Below are positions 7,453-15,368 of a DNA stretch of 32,451 bases, one piece after another (position 1 is the first letter of the stretch; each line of letters opens with the position of its first letter). The notes below the pieces were generated by a model. It was not told the DNA's origin. It was given only the letters and a program-made list of their open reading frames with translations, and did no database searches. This DNA comes from a virus: positions 1 through 32,451 of IMG/VR virus record IMGVR_UViG_3300042988_000072; one strand, given 5' to 3'. The position numbers and the translations under genes were made by a program.

Positions 7453-8127
7453 TTAAATTGAATAATATTCACGAATTGTGTTGTTTACATCTACTAGATC
7501 ATTGTCGATGAGGTCTTCATCAAACATTTCTAGCGGAGTTTTACAGGTATCATTACCCGACGACACTGTGCGGAACACGTGTCGATTTGGTTGTCCAGGT
7601 GTTTTAACAATCTCTGAGTAAAGTACGATAGTACTAAATGACTCAGGAACAAAACGCTCTAACATTTTGCCTTGTACACCAATACGCTCAGAAGAGAATC
7701 CTGAATCATCATAGTGAGTTTCTGGGTGAGCGATTAGATATACAATGATATCATCTCTCATCACATCATTCACAGTGTTGATTAGATCATACTGAGCCGC
7801 AGCCATTTTCGACCATTTGTCGAAACCTTTCTCTGCACGGAAACTTTGTGACATTACTGTATCAGTCATAATTCTTGACCATGTGTCAATTACTACAGTC
7901 TTCACATTAGGTAGAGTATTTACCTTCTGTAGAGTGCTGATGACGATGTTAATGTCTGAAGTCTTGCGATAGTTTCTTTTTTCTTCGCTATACTTAGCAG
8001 AGAAGTTCTTAAACGGCAAGGCTTTTTGGTCTGTATTAATGATTACAGTCTCATCGGGATTAAGATTTCTTAGAGAAGTCGATTTCCCCATACCTGATTT
8101 TCCCACCAGGAACACTAATTGTGCCAT
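7453..8127 (-). CDS. Sak4-like RecA-fold ATPase (single-strand annealing)
   Basis: 224 aa. Walker A is GKSGMGKS at residues 9-16 and a Walker B strand TVVIDTWSRI lies near residues 77-86. The later strand DIIVYLIAHPETHYDD is followed by a segment (GVQGKMLERF) typical of AAA_24 / Sak4 proteins. These RecA-like ATPases help anneal or pair single-stranded DNA in phage recombination, together with an SSB and a nuclease. All three kinds of gene are found in this arm. The start is well placed, 50 nt after the previous stop. Confidence 0.75.
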   Translation of the reverse strand: MAQLVFLVGKSGMGKSTSLRNLNPDETVIINTDQKALPFKNFSAKYSEEKRNYRKTSDINIVISTLQKVNTLPNVKTVVIDTWSRIMTDTVMSQSFRAEKGFDKWSKMAAAQYDLINTVNDVMRDDIIVYLIAHPETHYDDSGFSSERIGVQGKMLERFVPESFSTIVLYSEIVKTPGQPNRHVFRTVSSGNDTCKTPLEMFDEDLIDNDLVDVNNTIREYYSI

Positions 8128-8177
8128 AAATAAATTATTGATTAGATTACTTAATAAAGATACGCAAAAAATCTAGA

Positions 8178-8429
8178 TTATACAAGGGCTTGAACCACTT
8201 TAATGCCCACTACATCGTGATTGTGTCTTAGCCAATTTTTAGCTTTGTTGACATCTTCATCAGTGTGTTGTGGTTCTCTAAAAAGTTCAAACCTTCCTCC
8301 TTGTGGAGTAAGCTCTTCTTGATAAAATAGTATCCTTCTTGCTTCTTCTTTTGATTTTTCAGGATCATTAGATTTAATGCTACCTGCGATTCCGTCGGGT
8401 TTACCCCAGTCTTTAAAAGTTAGTTGCAT
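8178..8429 (-). CDS. Small conserved hypothetical protein, 83 aa
   Basis: Not recognised. Short, soluble and charged, with a KSKEEARRILFYQEEL helix in the middle and a hydrophobic end (VVGIKVVQALV). The segment ELFREPQHTDEDVNKAKNWL resembles no motif I can name. It starts 1 nt after the stop of the 97-aa gene and is followed by a 50-nt gap before the Sak4-like gene, so it belongs to the helicase operon. Confidence 0.65.
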   Translation of the reverse strand: MQLTFKDWGKPDGIAGSIKSNDPEKSKEEARRILFYQEELTPQGGRFELFREPQHTDEDVNKAKNWLRHNHDVVGIKVVQALV

Positions 8430-8430
8430 A

Positions 8431-8724
8431 TTACATACTTTGGATTTCTTCTTTTACTTGTTCTTGCTTTACTTTGCGTTTGTTGTAAAGTTCTCCACGT
8501 AAATGTGGATGCTCTTCTTGTACCTTACGACTAGCACGACTCACAGAATCTAGATAAGGTATAGTTCTAGTCTCCATATCCTTTAAGAATTCTTTAGCCG
8601 TTTTAGTGTCTACATTGTATCCCATTGCTAGTAAGTATCGATAATATAATCTTTCATTACTATCTCTTAATGCAGGGAAATCTGTGAGTTGTTTCTTAAC
8701 CCACTCATATTTTTCTACTATCAT
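8431..8724 (-). CDS. Small phage protein linked to helicase (97 aa)
   Basis: 97 aa, all helical. ALRDSNERLYYRYLLAMG at residues 18-35, a middle segment KTAKEFLKDM, and the end SVSRASRKVQEEHPHLRGE form a layout seen in many phages: 'R-x-S-D-x-x-L', then 'S-I-x-R-A-R-R-K-x-Q-E'. Such genes usually sit close to replicative helicase genes. The basic C-terminal helix (NKRKVKQEQVKEE) could bind DNA. A helicase cofactor role is possible but unproven. It lies 2 nt after the DnaB-type helicase gene. Confidence 0.7.
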   Translation of the reverse strand: MIVEKYEWVKKQLTDFPALRDSNERLYYRYLLAMGYNVDTKTAKEFLKDMETRTIPYLDSVSRASRKVQEEHPHLRGELYNKRKVKQEQVKEEIQSM

Positions 8725-8726
8725 GT

Positions 8727-9800
8727 TTAGGAATTTAATGAACGATAATAATCATCGATTTTACGTAGTTCTTCAGGCTTACCCATCATATCTTCAGCTT
8801 TTGGCAGTTGATAATAACCGCCGAACTCGCCTATAAACAGGAAGCTAGCCAAGAGATTTACGTCACCGTCACGATTCTTACAGATTTTGGCAAGTCTGTA
8901 ACGGTTTTTGTACTTGGTAATGTCGTAGCCCAAACATTTATCTACGCCGTAATAAAACGGACTAGCAATGCCAATAGCAGTATTACAGTCTTCTGCTACG
9001 TTACCAGTGTTTTTGATATCACTCAACATAGGCATCCAACTGTCATTTTCTCTACGATCCATTTGCTCGGAGCTTCTGTTAATCTGAGAAATTACTACAG
9101 GGCTAAAGTTAAACATGTTTCTAAAGAACACTAGCGTTCTAGACGCTTTGTCGATAGCTTCCTTGAGGTCTTTGTAGTTGTTGTAGTTAATCAAACCAAT
9201 ATGGTCTATTACTACTAGAGTAATTAGACCAGGATTGTTAGGAATAAAGTCAACTATCAAACCTTCAGGACTCTTTACTACTTTCCCACGACTCTCCGCA
9301 TAAGTAATTAAGTCCTTGTAAAGAAAATCTGGATTCAAAGAACTTCTAAAGTGTAAATACTTATCCTGTATCTCTTGCATTTGTTCTTGATATATATCAA
9401 TTAATGCTTCGACTTCAGGACGTATTACTAAATTACCTCTAGACAGTATCTCATCTACCGATGTTAATACACCGTGGTTTCTCCATATCAAACTAGCAAT
9501 ATGCTTAGCAATTTGATGCTCAGGCGGAATCTCTAGAGAATAATAAATAATCTCAATATCGTGGATGTATCCAGGATTACTTTGTAGAAATTCTATTGCA
9601 CCGTACACATAAGTGCTGTTAACAAACGCTGTTTTACCGACGCTGGTACCTGCAAAAATTAAATCATAACGACCTTGTTGGATGTTTTTTATTTGGTTAC
9701 TTAAAGTAGTAAAGCCTTGGAAAGGTATACCAGTATTCAGACCGTGTTTACCACGTTCTATACTTTCTTTTAACCTATCCCAATATTTAATCTTAGTCAT
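8727..9800 (-). CDS. dnaB: DnaB-type replicative helicase (SF4), C-terminal domain only
   Basis: 357 aa. Walker A is AGTSVGKT at residues 50-57; Walker B is LVVIDH at 195-200; PVVISQINRSSE near 234-245 is the DnaB motif 3 Gln region. After that come DIKNTGNVAEDCNTAIGI and a KNRDGDVNLLASFLFIGEFG end, as in the DnaB family. The N-terminal collar domain of cellular DnaB is missing, which is usual for phage versions. Acts as a hexamer on the lagging strand, here with the separate Toprim primase. A large insertion (about 115-180) lies between the Walker motifs. Confidence 0.88.
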   Translation of the reverse strand: MTKIKYWDRLKESIERGKHGLNTGIPFQGFTTLSNQIKNIQQGRYDLIFAGTSVGKTAFVNSTYVYGAIEFLQSNPGYIHDIEIIYYSLEIPPEHQIAKHIASLIWRNHGVLTSVDEILSRGNLVIRPEVEALIDIYQEQMQEIQDKYLHFRSSLNPDFLYKDLITYAESRGKVVKSPEGLIVDFIPNNPGLITLVVIDHIGLINYNNYKDLKEAIDKASRTLVFFRNMFNFSPVVISQINRSSEQMDRRENDSWMPMLSDIKNTGNVAEDCNTAIGIASPFYYGVDKCLGYDITKYKNRYRLAKICKNRDGDVNLLASFLFIGEFGGYYQLPKAEDMMGKPEELRKIDDYYRSLNS

Positions 9801-9805
9801 AATGA

Positions 9806-10000
9806 TTATATAAAGTTTGTTATCATTTCGAAATAATAATCGTAGTAAGCTCTAAACTTAAACTCTATCATCTCTTTGTCGTCTGGTGCGGCATGCTTCA
9901 GTATTATTTCATAACTCCCTCCTTTCCTAAAATACTCGCTTACTATGTCAGATTCTGCTAATACAGTAGCCAACTTTTCAGCATTAATTGTTACCATCAT
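9806..10000 (-). CDS. Small hypothetical protein, 64 aa
   Basis: About 64 aa when started at the ATG pair at 9995-10000. The frame stays open to 10033 but that would overlap the previous gene. The sequence VTINAEKLATVLAESDIVSEYFRKGGSYEIIL followed by a Tyr-rich end (FRAYYDYYFEM) suggests a small alpha/beta protein. Not recognised. It sits 5 nt upstream of the DnaB-type helicase start and probably serves replication, by context only. Confidence 0.6.
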   Translation of the reverse strand: MMVTINAEKLATVLAESDIVSEYFRKGGSYEIILKHAAPDDKEMIEFKFRAYYDYYFEMITNFI

Positions 10001-10011
10001 ATTGTTTAATT

Positions 10012-10572
10012 TTAAATTACAGAAGAATTCCAATCTTGTCCTTCAGCTCCAAATGGCTGAAGAAACTCTTCCCATTGTTCCCACAATGAGTTATTCATTA
10101 CAGTCTCCATGTTAGGAAGATATTGTTGCTTACCTGTTTGTATCACTTTGGCTACGTATGCTTGAATACAAGCTATAGCATGTTCATGCTGTTCTTTTGT
10201 TTTAATACGTGCTAAGTATTTCTTTTCGTGTTTCAGGGCGACCTGTGAAGTGGGTCCCGCGCTCCTTAAAATACGGGACCCAACCTTGACAGGGTAGCAG
10301 TTATAAAACTCCCAGAAATTAACGTTGTCAACTCTTATGTGAAAGAGTTTTTCTACACTTTTATTACTAAGTGTGGTATCTCTAAATTTTCCTGATGCAT
10401 CTAATATATACCCAGAATCTTTTAGACCGTGTCTTAGTTTTAAAGCGTAGTTAGCTCCAAACAACGTTAAAATACTATCAAAATCTTTGTGATACAGCAA
10501 ATATAGTAAAACATATTCATCAGGAAGCAACGATTTTTTTGTTAGTTCTTTTACGTTTAGTACTATTTCCAT
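10012..10572 (-). CDS. Replisome organiser / helicase-loader-like protein
   Basis: 186 aa. The N-terminal part (LPDEYVLLYLLYHKDFDSIL, then LKDSGYILDASG) looks like a winged-helix domain. The end QQYLPNMETVMNNSLWEQWEEF has the shape of the C-terminal segment of DnaD-like and replisome-organiser proteins (x-x-Y-I-P-x-x-x-T-W-x-x-x-x-x-W-E). It lies just before the helicase genes, where a loader is expected. It overlaps the SF2 helicase gene by 53 nt in another frame. A perfect 9-bp inverted repeat lies inside the gene (10251-10282). The function is inferred. Confidence 0.5.
   Translation of the reverse strand: MEIVLNVKELTKKSLLPDEYVLLYLLYHKDFDSILTLFGANYALKLRHGLKDSGYILDASGKFRDTTLSNKSVEKLFHIRVDNVNFWEFYNCYPVKVGSRILRSAGPTSQVALKHEKKYLARIKTKEQHEHAIACIQAYVAKVIQTGKQQYLPNMETVMNNSLWEQWEEFLQPFGAEGQDWNSSVI
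10251..10282 (-). repeat. 9-bp perfect inverted repeat within coding sequence
   Basis: TGGGTCCCG at 10251-10259 pairs with CGGGACCCA at 10274-10282, with a 14-nt loop. It is the most stable small hairpin inside any gene of the left arm and stands out from the AT-rich surroundings. No T-run follows on the minus strand, so it is not a terminator; it might pause polymerase or mark an insertion. Confidence 0.6.
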
Positions 10573-11671
10573 CTGGTAAATCTTTTAGGTCTATATTTTT
10601 AATCTTACTAGCATCAAATCCTTGTAGTGCAGACAACATCCATACTTCATCTTGAGTGCCTTTTAAGTAAACAATATAGATAGTAGCTTTTTTACCACCT
10701 TCCATATTCATTACCCTCATAGCCTGTTGAATAGCAAGATTTTCTTCACTTTTAAGTTGATTAAATACTGCTACTTTTAAATCAGGAATAGTGACACCCA
10801 TTGACACCATAGAAACTACGCTTAGCTTACTAATTTTGCCGTCTTTAAAGCGCTCTAATGCTGTTTTATCAGCTTTACTGTGGAAAGATTCATCACCTAA
10901 TTGATCGGCTATCTCTTGGCGTCCAGAGAAAGAAATTGCTCTATCTTGTAGAGCTAGTATTCTTTTGGTTGCTTCGAGTTTAGTCTTAGAATTATAGATT
11001 ACATCCAAGCGTTTAGACATCAAGAATCTCAAAGAGCTCCATTGTTGTCTAGCTTTTGCTTTCTGGTAAGAATCATTCCAATAAGTATAAGCTGCTAGTT
11101 CTGTTTGAGTAAAAGGTTTATCTGCATTACCTGCTTGTACATAGCTCAATGTATTATCTAAATCACAGCCGACACATATAATTTCGTAATCAGCCACAAT
11201 TTGATCTTCAATAGCTTGCGATACAGTGTAAGTATATAATACCTCCTGTTTCAACATAGTTTGTAGCAAATACTCAGTATTGCCGTCTAAAGTACCTGTA
11301 ATACTTAATATTCTAGTGCCCTTAGCTTGCTCTACAGTAAGCAAGCTAAGAACATTTAAATTATAAGCATGAACTTCGTCACATATAATTAAATTATATG
11401 CAGTTTTGTTCTTCTTTAAGCTATTACTCCACAAGAAATCAACAGAAATATTTTTTCTTAAACCCCAAATCTCAAATTCTTTCTTCCAACTTTCGAATAT
11501 TTCTTTTCTTGGTGCAGTAATAAGTACTTTTAGATTAGCTTCTACTGTGTTTAGAGCATCAATTACTATCTTACTTTTACCTACACGCGGCGCTACTTCA
11601 ATGATGCCTTTAAACTTATTAGCAATGATTGACTCCGTAGCCGTAGATTGCACTAACGTTCTCTTTTGCAT
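10520..11671 (-). CDS. SF2 DNA/RNA helicase
   Basis: 383 aa. Motif I is APRVGKSK at residues 27-34 (Arg in place of the usual GxGKT Gly/Thr), motif Ia APRKEIFE at 53-60, motif II DEVH at 98-101, motif III ITGT at 124-127, and the second RecA lobe ends with QQAMRVMN at 315-322, in place of the standard QxxGRxxR. This matches compact SF2 helicases of phages, such as the UvsW-like group, which remodel forks and branched DNA. The 5' end overlaps the HTH gene by 53 nt, and the 3' end overlaps the next gene by 53 nt. Confidence 0.82.
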   Translation of the reverse strand: MQKRTLVQSTATESIIANKFKGIIEVAPRVGKSKIVIDALNTVEANLKVLITAPRKEIFESWKKEFEIWGLRKNISVDFLWSNSLKKNKTAYNLIICDEVHAYNLNVLSLLTVEQAKGTRILSITGTLDGNTEYLLQTMLKQEVLYTYTVSQAIEDQIVADYEIICVGCDLDNTLSYVQAGNADKPFTQTELAAYTYWNDSYQKAKARQQWSSLRFLMSKRLDVIYNSKTKLEATKRILALQDRAISFSGRQEIADQLGDESFHSKADKTALERFKDGKISKLSVVSMVSMGVTIPDLKVAVFNQLKSEENLAIQQAMRVMNMEGGKKATIYIVYLKGTQDEVWMLSALQGFDASKIKNIDLKDLPDGNSTKRKRTNKKIVAS

Positions 11672-12086
11672 ATTTGTTAACGGGTTTTAAAGTAAACGGC
11701 CTCATAAAAGGCGTTGTGTTTGTAGTTACAGAGTCATACACTCTACCATCATACGTTACAGGATAAACTTTATCTTTTAGCCATTTAGCATGTAGATCTT
11801 TAATAGATCTAAGCACCGCAGGGTTAGAAGGATTTAACATAGCACGTTTTGCTACATTATATGTCATTCCAAAAGTTCTACCTATTTCTGAATAAGATAA
11901 TCCTTTGTTGTACAACTTTTGCGCATAAATCCTACGTAACTCTAACATATACATGTTGTTTACATTACGTAATGGTTTAAAATAAGCTTCTAAAGTTTCT
12001 AATTCTTCGAATAATCTAATTTCTTGACGTAATTCGCGAATTCTTTCACGATAAGACATTGTGTTTAGTTTTATAGATACTGCCAT
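11619..12086 (-). CDS. Helix-turn-helix protein, 155 aa
   Basis: Residues 54-80 (YAQKLYNKGLSYSEIGRTFGMTYNVAKRAM) form a clear helix-turn-helix of the resolvase/sigma-region-4 kind: a helix, 'GLSYSEIGRTFGMT', then a recognition helix. A charged coiled segment (RERIRELRQEIRLFEELETLE) comes before it and a basic, Pro/Thr-rich end after it. It is likely a DNA-binding regulator or a replication accessory protein. It lies between the polymerase gene (12-nt gap) and the SF2 helicase gene, which it overlaps. Confidence 0.7.
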   Translation of the reverse strand: MAVSIKLNTMSYRERIRELRQEIRLFEELETLEAYFKPLRNVNNMYMLELRRIYAQKLYNKGLSYSEIGRTFGMTYNVAKRAMLNPSNPAVLRSIKDLHAKWLKDKVYPVTYDGRVYDSVTTNTTPFMRPFTLKPVNKYAKENVSAIYGYGVNHC

Positions 12087-12098
12087 AATTAGTTTAGT

Positions 12099-14108
12099 TT
12101 AGTGCTGCCAATGTGTTGTTATCATCGGATCAGCTTTTAGTTTAACAACTTTACAAAATACTTCACCTGCATCTTCCATGCATTGTTGTAGTTTGTTTTT
12201 CATTTCTTCAGCAAGTTCTTCTGGACACTCTACAATCCACTCGTCATGTACTACATTAGGCATTAAGACTTTAAATACTAAATCTTTTTCTAGTAAATAC
12301 CTAAAGAAATACACACCTGCAAGCTTAGTAATGTCAGCACTGGAGCCTTGAATAGGATAATTTAACGACATACGCTCAATATCACCTTTCTTCATAAAAT
12401 ACTCACGTACTTTAGGCTTATAGATGTTTTTAAATTCATCAGACTCTAATTGCTTATGCTGTTTATAGTCATCCCAAAAGCCTTGAGTATTATAAATATC
12501 TTCATGTAGTCTTTTATAGTCTGTCCAAAACGGTATAAAGCATTTACGACGGCTGATAGGATTAAATTCTATATAACCCAGACTTAATGCTCGTTGTTTC
12601 TCTTGCTTAAAGTAGTTTGCTAATCCAGGAAAAGCTTTGAAATATTCTTGATATACTTTCTCACCTTCTTCCATAGAGATGTTTAGGTTTTGGGATATAG
12701 TAATCCCTGTACCGCCATAGTTAATAGCAAAACCTGCACCTTTAGCAATTTGTCTTTTCTCTTTGTGATTGTTTTTAATTTCATCTAGCGACAGCCCTGA
12801 TAGCTCAGGGAAAATCTTTGATGCTACGAAACTATGCATATCACCAAGACCTTGTGAATAGAAATACAATAAGTCGGCATCCAAACTTTTGTTAGCAAGT
12901 ACAATCTGCTCCTGACCACTATAGTCACTTACTATTAGCACATTGCCAGGCTGAGATTGAAAGCAACTACGAGTTCTTGAATCGCTCGGTATGTTTTGCA
13001 TGTTAGGTGCCTGTGGTATGTTAGTTTTTTTATTAGCTTTTTGACCACTAGACAGCCTACCAGTATTCATAATCTGCGTAAAGTTGCTGTGTATTCTTTT
13101 AGTGACAGGGTTTATATAACTAAACCAGTTATCACCGTAAGTACTCACAACTTTTTGATGCTCAGTGTATTCTATATACACAGGAATGATAGGATGCTTC
13201 TTCTTTTGTGGGCCCAAAACTTTCTTATCAACAGAGTGTTTAAACAAACCAGTCTCTTTGTCTTTAGTTAATGTATCTACGCCTAAAGATTGCATAAACC
13301 CAATAACTTGTTTAGAAGATGACCAGTTAATTTTAGTAGACACACCTGCAGCAAATAGATCTAGCTGATTGTCTATATAATCAGCATATTGCTCAGGATT
13401 AGCCAGAATAAAATCATCTAGTTTCTTTTTAACAGCTTCAAGATCTTTCTTGTCTTCTTCGCATTTCTTAGCCCATGCTTGTGGATTCATATAAAAACCA
13501 CAATACTCAATGTATGCTAATACTACAACAAACTCATTGTCAAGACTAGCAGCACGTGTTAAGTTATTCTCTTGCAATGCTACTTGTTGTTTTCTCATCA
13601 CTTGATGAAGATACTTAACGTCATCAGCTGCATATTTAATAACTCTTGTAGACAAACCTTCACGATGAATATGACCACGCACAGTTTTGTCGAGTTCTAT
13701 TTTGCAATATTTATATACTACTGCATCTAGTGATCTTCTAACAGTATCTATGCCAGTAGTCAAGATTCTCTCGATAAGAAAAGTATCAAAGATTTTAGTA
13801 GGAACAATTCCATAGTGAAATAAATATCTCAAGTCAAACTTGGCATTGTGCATGATCAAAACCTTGCGTTCTAATATGTCTTTGTACAATTTAGCATCAA
13901 CAGTCGTGCAGTCTACTACATACTGTTTTTGCTCATCACCAAGCTGCATAGACAGCAAAGGTTTAGTGTAAGGGTCTAACCCCATAGTCTCGGTATCAAA
14001 TCCGATAATATCTAATGTTTCAAGGTATTTTAGTGAATCTTCGACGGTCGCCAAAGAATAACCAGCAGAGTTAAACATACTCTGCTGGTTGGTAACCAAA
14101 TAAATCAT
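12099..14108 (-). CDS. polA: Family A DNA polymerase with 3'-5' exonuclease
   Basis: 669 aa. Exonuclease motifs: DTE at residues 38-40 (Exo I), HNAKFDLRYL at 87-96 (Exo II), and YAADD at 159-163 (Exo III). Polymerase motif A is VSDYSGQE (Asp 395), motif B is KRQIAKGAGFAINYG (451-465), YPIQGSSADITK lies at 584-595, and motif C is VVHDE (619-623). All catalytic acids are intact, so it should be an active, proofreading replicase. The 5'-3' exonuclease domain of bacterial Pol I is absent. It is the main replication polymerase of the phage. A promoter candidate lies just upstream. Confidence 0.95.
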   Translation of the reverse strand: MIYLVTNQQSMFNSAGYSLATVEDSLKYLETLDIIGFDTETMGLDPYTKPLLSMQLGDEQKQYVVDCTTVDAKLYKDILERKVLIMHNAKFDLRYLFHYGIVPTKIFDTFLIERILTTGIDTVRRSLDAVVYKYCKIELDKTVRGHIHREGLSTRVIKYAADDVKYLHQVMRKQQVALQENNLTRAASLDNEFVVVLAYIEYCGFYMNPQAWAKKCEEDKKDLEAVKKKLDDFILANPEQYADYIDNQLDLFAAGVSTKINWSSSKQVIGFMQSLGVDTLTKDKETGLFKHSVDKKVLGPQKKKHPIIPVYIEYTEHQKVVSTYGDNWFSYINPVTKRIHSNFTQIMNTGRLSSGQKANKKTNIPQAPNMQNIPSDSRTRSCFQSQPGNVLIVSDYSGQEQIVLANKSLDADLLYFYSQGLGDMHSFVASKIFPELSGLSLDEIKNNHKEKRQIAKGAGFAINYGGTGITISQNLNISMEEGEKVYQEYFKAFPGLANYFKQEKQRALSLGYIEFNPISRRKCFIPFWTDYKRLHEDIYNTQGFWDDYKQHKQLESDEFKNIYKPKVREYFMKKGDIERMSLNYPIQGSSADITKLAGVYFFRYLLEKDLVFKVLMPNVVHDEWIVECPEELAEEMKNKLQQCMEDAGEVFCKVVKLKADPMITTHWQH

Positions 14109-14174
14109 AAGTAGGAACTTATTAAGTTGATAATCAGTAAATTATTGTTGTACGGGAAAACTAAAAGCTAACTG

Positions 14175-14205
14175 TAAATATAAATAATTTACAATAATTA
14201 TGCAA
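14175..14205 (-). promoter_or_regulatory. Promoter candidate for the polymerase operon
   Basis: On the minus strand a TTG (plus 14203-14205) is followed after 20 nt by TATATTTA (plus 14175-14182). This is one base from the Bacteroidetes -7 element TAnnTTTG, with a -33 TTG at the right distance. It lies in the 113-nt gap ahead of the polymerase gene. Confidence 0.4.
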
Positions 14206-14221
14206 CTGTCAAGAGGCTTGA

Positions 14222-14416
14222 CTATTTAGTTTTCTTTTTATTTTGCACTTTATTAGCCAATAAAGTGTGGTATGCTTTTGCGCCTCTGTAAGAGCTAGAA
14301 GTCCACACTATACGAGGATAGTTAGGCACTGTTACATAAGACCAAAAGAAAAATAATACACGCTTTTTAATAGCGAATACATTTTCGTCTACTTGCACTA
14401 CTTTGTACTTTGTCAT
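14222..14416 (-). CDS. Small basic hypothetical protein, 64 aa
   Basis: Not recognised. An N-terminal TKYKVVQVDENVFAIKK strand pair is followed by an aromatic hydrophobic stretch (VLFFFWSYVTV) that could touch the membrane, then a basic tail NKVQNKKKTK. It is the last gene of the small-protein cluster. A CCCCTAAA element precedes its start by 9 nt, like the others in the cluster. Confidence 0.6.
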   Translation of the reverse strand: MTKYKVVQVDENVFAIKKRVLFFFWSYVTVPNYPRIVWTSSSYRGAKAYHTLLANKVQNKKKTK

Positions 14417-14437
14417 ATTGATAAATTTAGGGGTTTA

Positions 14438-14653
14438 TTATTTGGTTTGTTTAAAGGTTTTGTTGTCAATTTTAAGCTCGTGCATAGTAGTTGTTCTGCG
14501 TATATGCTCCACAAAATAATCATCAATTGCTTTTTCTGTCTGCTCCTTCTCCATTTCTTTGGCTTTGTCAATCATCCATTCTTTGCGTTTAATATTGATA
14601 TCAGGATATTGCATATCAATTTCATCAATTAACCATTCTACTGCTGTTTTCAT
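14438..14653 (-). CDS. Small conserved phage protein, 71 aa
   Basis: It starts MKTAVEWLIDEI and continues with a helix AKEMEKEQTEKAIDDYFVEH. This opening is one I have seen in several small proteins of Bacteroidetes phages and prophages, where function is unknown. Soluble, charged, mainly helical. It follows the 23-aa membrane peptide gene; an ACCTCTAAA element precedes the start by 8 nt. Confidence 0.65.
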   Translation of the reverse strand: MKTAVEWLIDEIDMQYPDINIKRKEWMIDKAKEMEKEQTEKAIDDYFVEHIRRTTTMHELKIDNKTFKQTK

Positions 14654-14662
14654 TGTTGTTGT

Positions 14663-14734
14663 TTAGAGGTTTTTACGAATATTGTTTAGATTAAATAATA
14701 TTACAATAAGCATTAATATTATAGCTATTGTCAT
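14663..14734 (-). CDS. 23-aa single-membrane-segment peptide
   Basis: The ATG at 14732-14734 overlaps the TGA of the lipoprotein gene (ATGA), and 23 codons follow before TAA at 14663-14665. About 15 residues from position 2 are Ile, Leu, Val, Met, Ala and Phe only, then a short polar, basic end (NLNNIRKNL). This is a one-helix membrane peptide with a C-terminal positive patch. Coupling to the lipoprotein gene supports a real gene. Confidence 0.55.
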   Translation of the reverse strand: MTIAIILMLIVILFNLNNIRKNL

Positions 14735-14961
14735 TGTTCTTGTTGTTTATGAATAGGATTTTTACAATTGCCTTTGTGCGCTAAAGATGCGCCTCTATCA
14801 TATTGAAGATAAAAATATTCACACCCCTCAAATTCATACACTTGAAGTTCACGGCCATATCCTTTACCAACAATATATTTTGTAGGTTTCGGGTGTACAT
14901 TTGGCTCTTCACAAGATGCTAATACCATTAACACCATTGCACTTATTAAAATTTTTTTCAT
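14731..14961 (-). CDS. Small lipoprotein, 76 aa
   Basis: It has a typical lipoprotein signal: MKKILISAMVLMVLASC, with the lipobox L-A-S-C and acceptor Cys 17. The mature part of about 60 residues is Tyr-rich with three more Cys (GCEYFYLQYDRGASLAHKGNCKNP). The acidic start CEEPN after the lipobox is compatible with outer-membrane or surface delivery in Bacteroidetes. Phage lipoproteins of this size often block superinfection. A CCTTTAAA element lies 11 nt upstream of the start. Role inferred from position and type. Confidence 0.75.
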   Translation of the reverse strand: MKKILISAMVLMVLASCEEPNVHPKPTKYIVGKGYGRELQVYEFEGCEYFYLQYDRGASLAHKGNCKNPIHKQQEQ

Positions 14962-14972
14962 TGTTCTTGTTG

Positions 14973-14980
14973 TTTAAAGG
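14973..14980 (-). promoter_or_regulatory. CCTTTAAA start-site element (lipoprotein gene)
   Basis: CCTTTAAA on the minus strand with 11 nt to the ATG of the lipoprotein gene. Flanked by ...TTTTAAA and ...CAACAAGAACA. Same element and similar spacing as at 16658, 19010 and 20332; unlike a Shine-Dalgarno sequence. May be part of a phage promoter or a translation signal. Confidence 0.4.
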
Positions 14981-15000
14981 TTTAAAATTTATTCTATTTA

Positions 15001-15102
15001 TTATTCTAATAGAAACTTATAACATGCTATTTTCTTTAAGATGTATAGGGTAAGCATGATGATCCCTACATAAGTCAACCAAAACTTTGCTTCTTTTACC
15101 AT
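15001..15102 (-). CDS. 33-aa single-membrane-segment peptide
   Basis: ATG at 15100-15102, stop TAA at 15001-15003. The product begins MVKEAKFW, then an about 15-residue hydrophobic helix (LTYVGIIMLTLYIL), and ends basic (KKIACYKFLLE). It overlaps the last 7 bases of the 62-aa membrane protein gene, so it is likely translated by coupling. One-helix inner-membrane peptide of unknown role. Confidence 0.55.
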   Translation of the reverse strand: MVKEAKFWLTYVGIIMLTLYILKKIACYKFLLE

Positions 15103-15284
15103 TGTTTAGTTCTGATTAAATGCTCATAGTATCCTTTTTCACGAGGTGTTGCAGTCTTTTCCCAGTCTTTTACAAAGCTAATCTCATACTTTTCTACAAC
15201 AGGTTTGTATGTAGCCTGGTCAACAAAAATGCTTACTAAAACACCTAATGTGATGCCTATAAATAATAGTTTAATCTTCTTCAT
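15096..15284 (-). CDS. Small membrane-anchored protein, 62 aa
   Basis: MKKIKLLFIGITLGVLVSIFVDQ is a basic N-terminus followed by one membrane helix, with no Cys lipobox or clear signal peptidase site, so it is probably an N-terminal anchor. The 38 residues behind it are charged (EKYEISFVKDWEKTATPREKG). The start overlaps the stop of the 25-aa peptide gene (ATGA). Unknown role; may act at the cell envelope with the neighbouring small proteins. Confidence 0.65.
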   Translation of the reverse strand: MKKIKLLFIGITLGVLVSIFVDQATYKPVVEKYEISFVKDWEKTATPREKGYYEHLIRTKQW

Positions 15285-15358
15285 AATGAGTAAAATATTA
15301 AAAATCCTACACTAATACCTGCAAGAAAATACAGGACATTCTCATAAGTTTTATTCAT
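15281..15358 (-). CDS. 25-aa single-membrane-segment peptide
   Basis: ATG at 15356-15358, stop TGA at 15281-15283 overlapping the next ATG (ATGA). It begins MNKTYENV and the remaining residues up to the end (LYFLAGISVGFLIFYSL) form one hydrophobic helix with small Gly/Ala/Ser positions that favour helix packing. Fills what would otherwise be an 84-nt gap between genes. Four-base coupling to the 62-aa membrane protein makes a true gene likely. Confidence 0.55.
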   Translation of the reverse strand: MNKTYENVLYFLAGISVGFLIFYSL

Positions 15359-15368
15359 GATAAATAAT

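Noticed and set aside
7443-7472. Longer form of the crAss001_48-like protein
   Set aside because: It would overlap the Sak4-like gene by 20 nt, and the ten added residues do not match the family start.
8808-9134. Long plus-strand frames opposite left-arm genes (also 3965-4222, 6319-6612, 6619-6945, 12996-13271)
   Set aside because: Each lies opposite a well-supported minus-strand gene and has poor composition; they are mirror frames.
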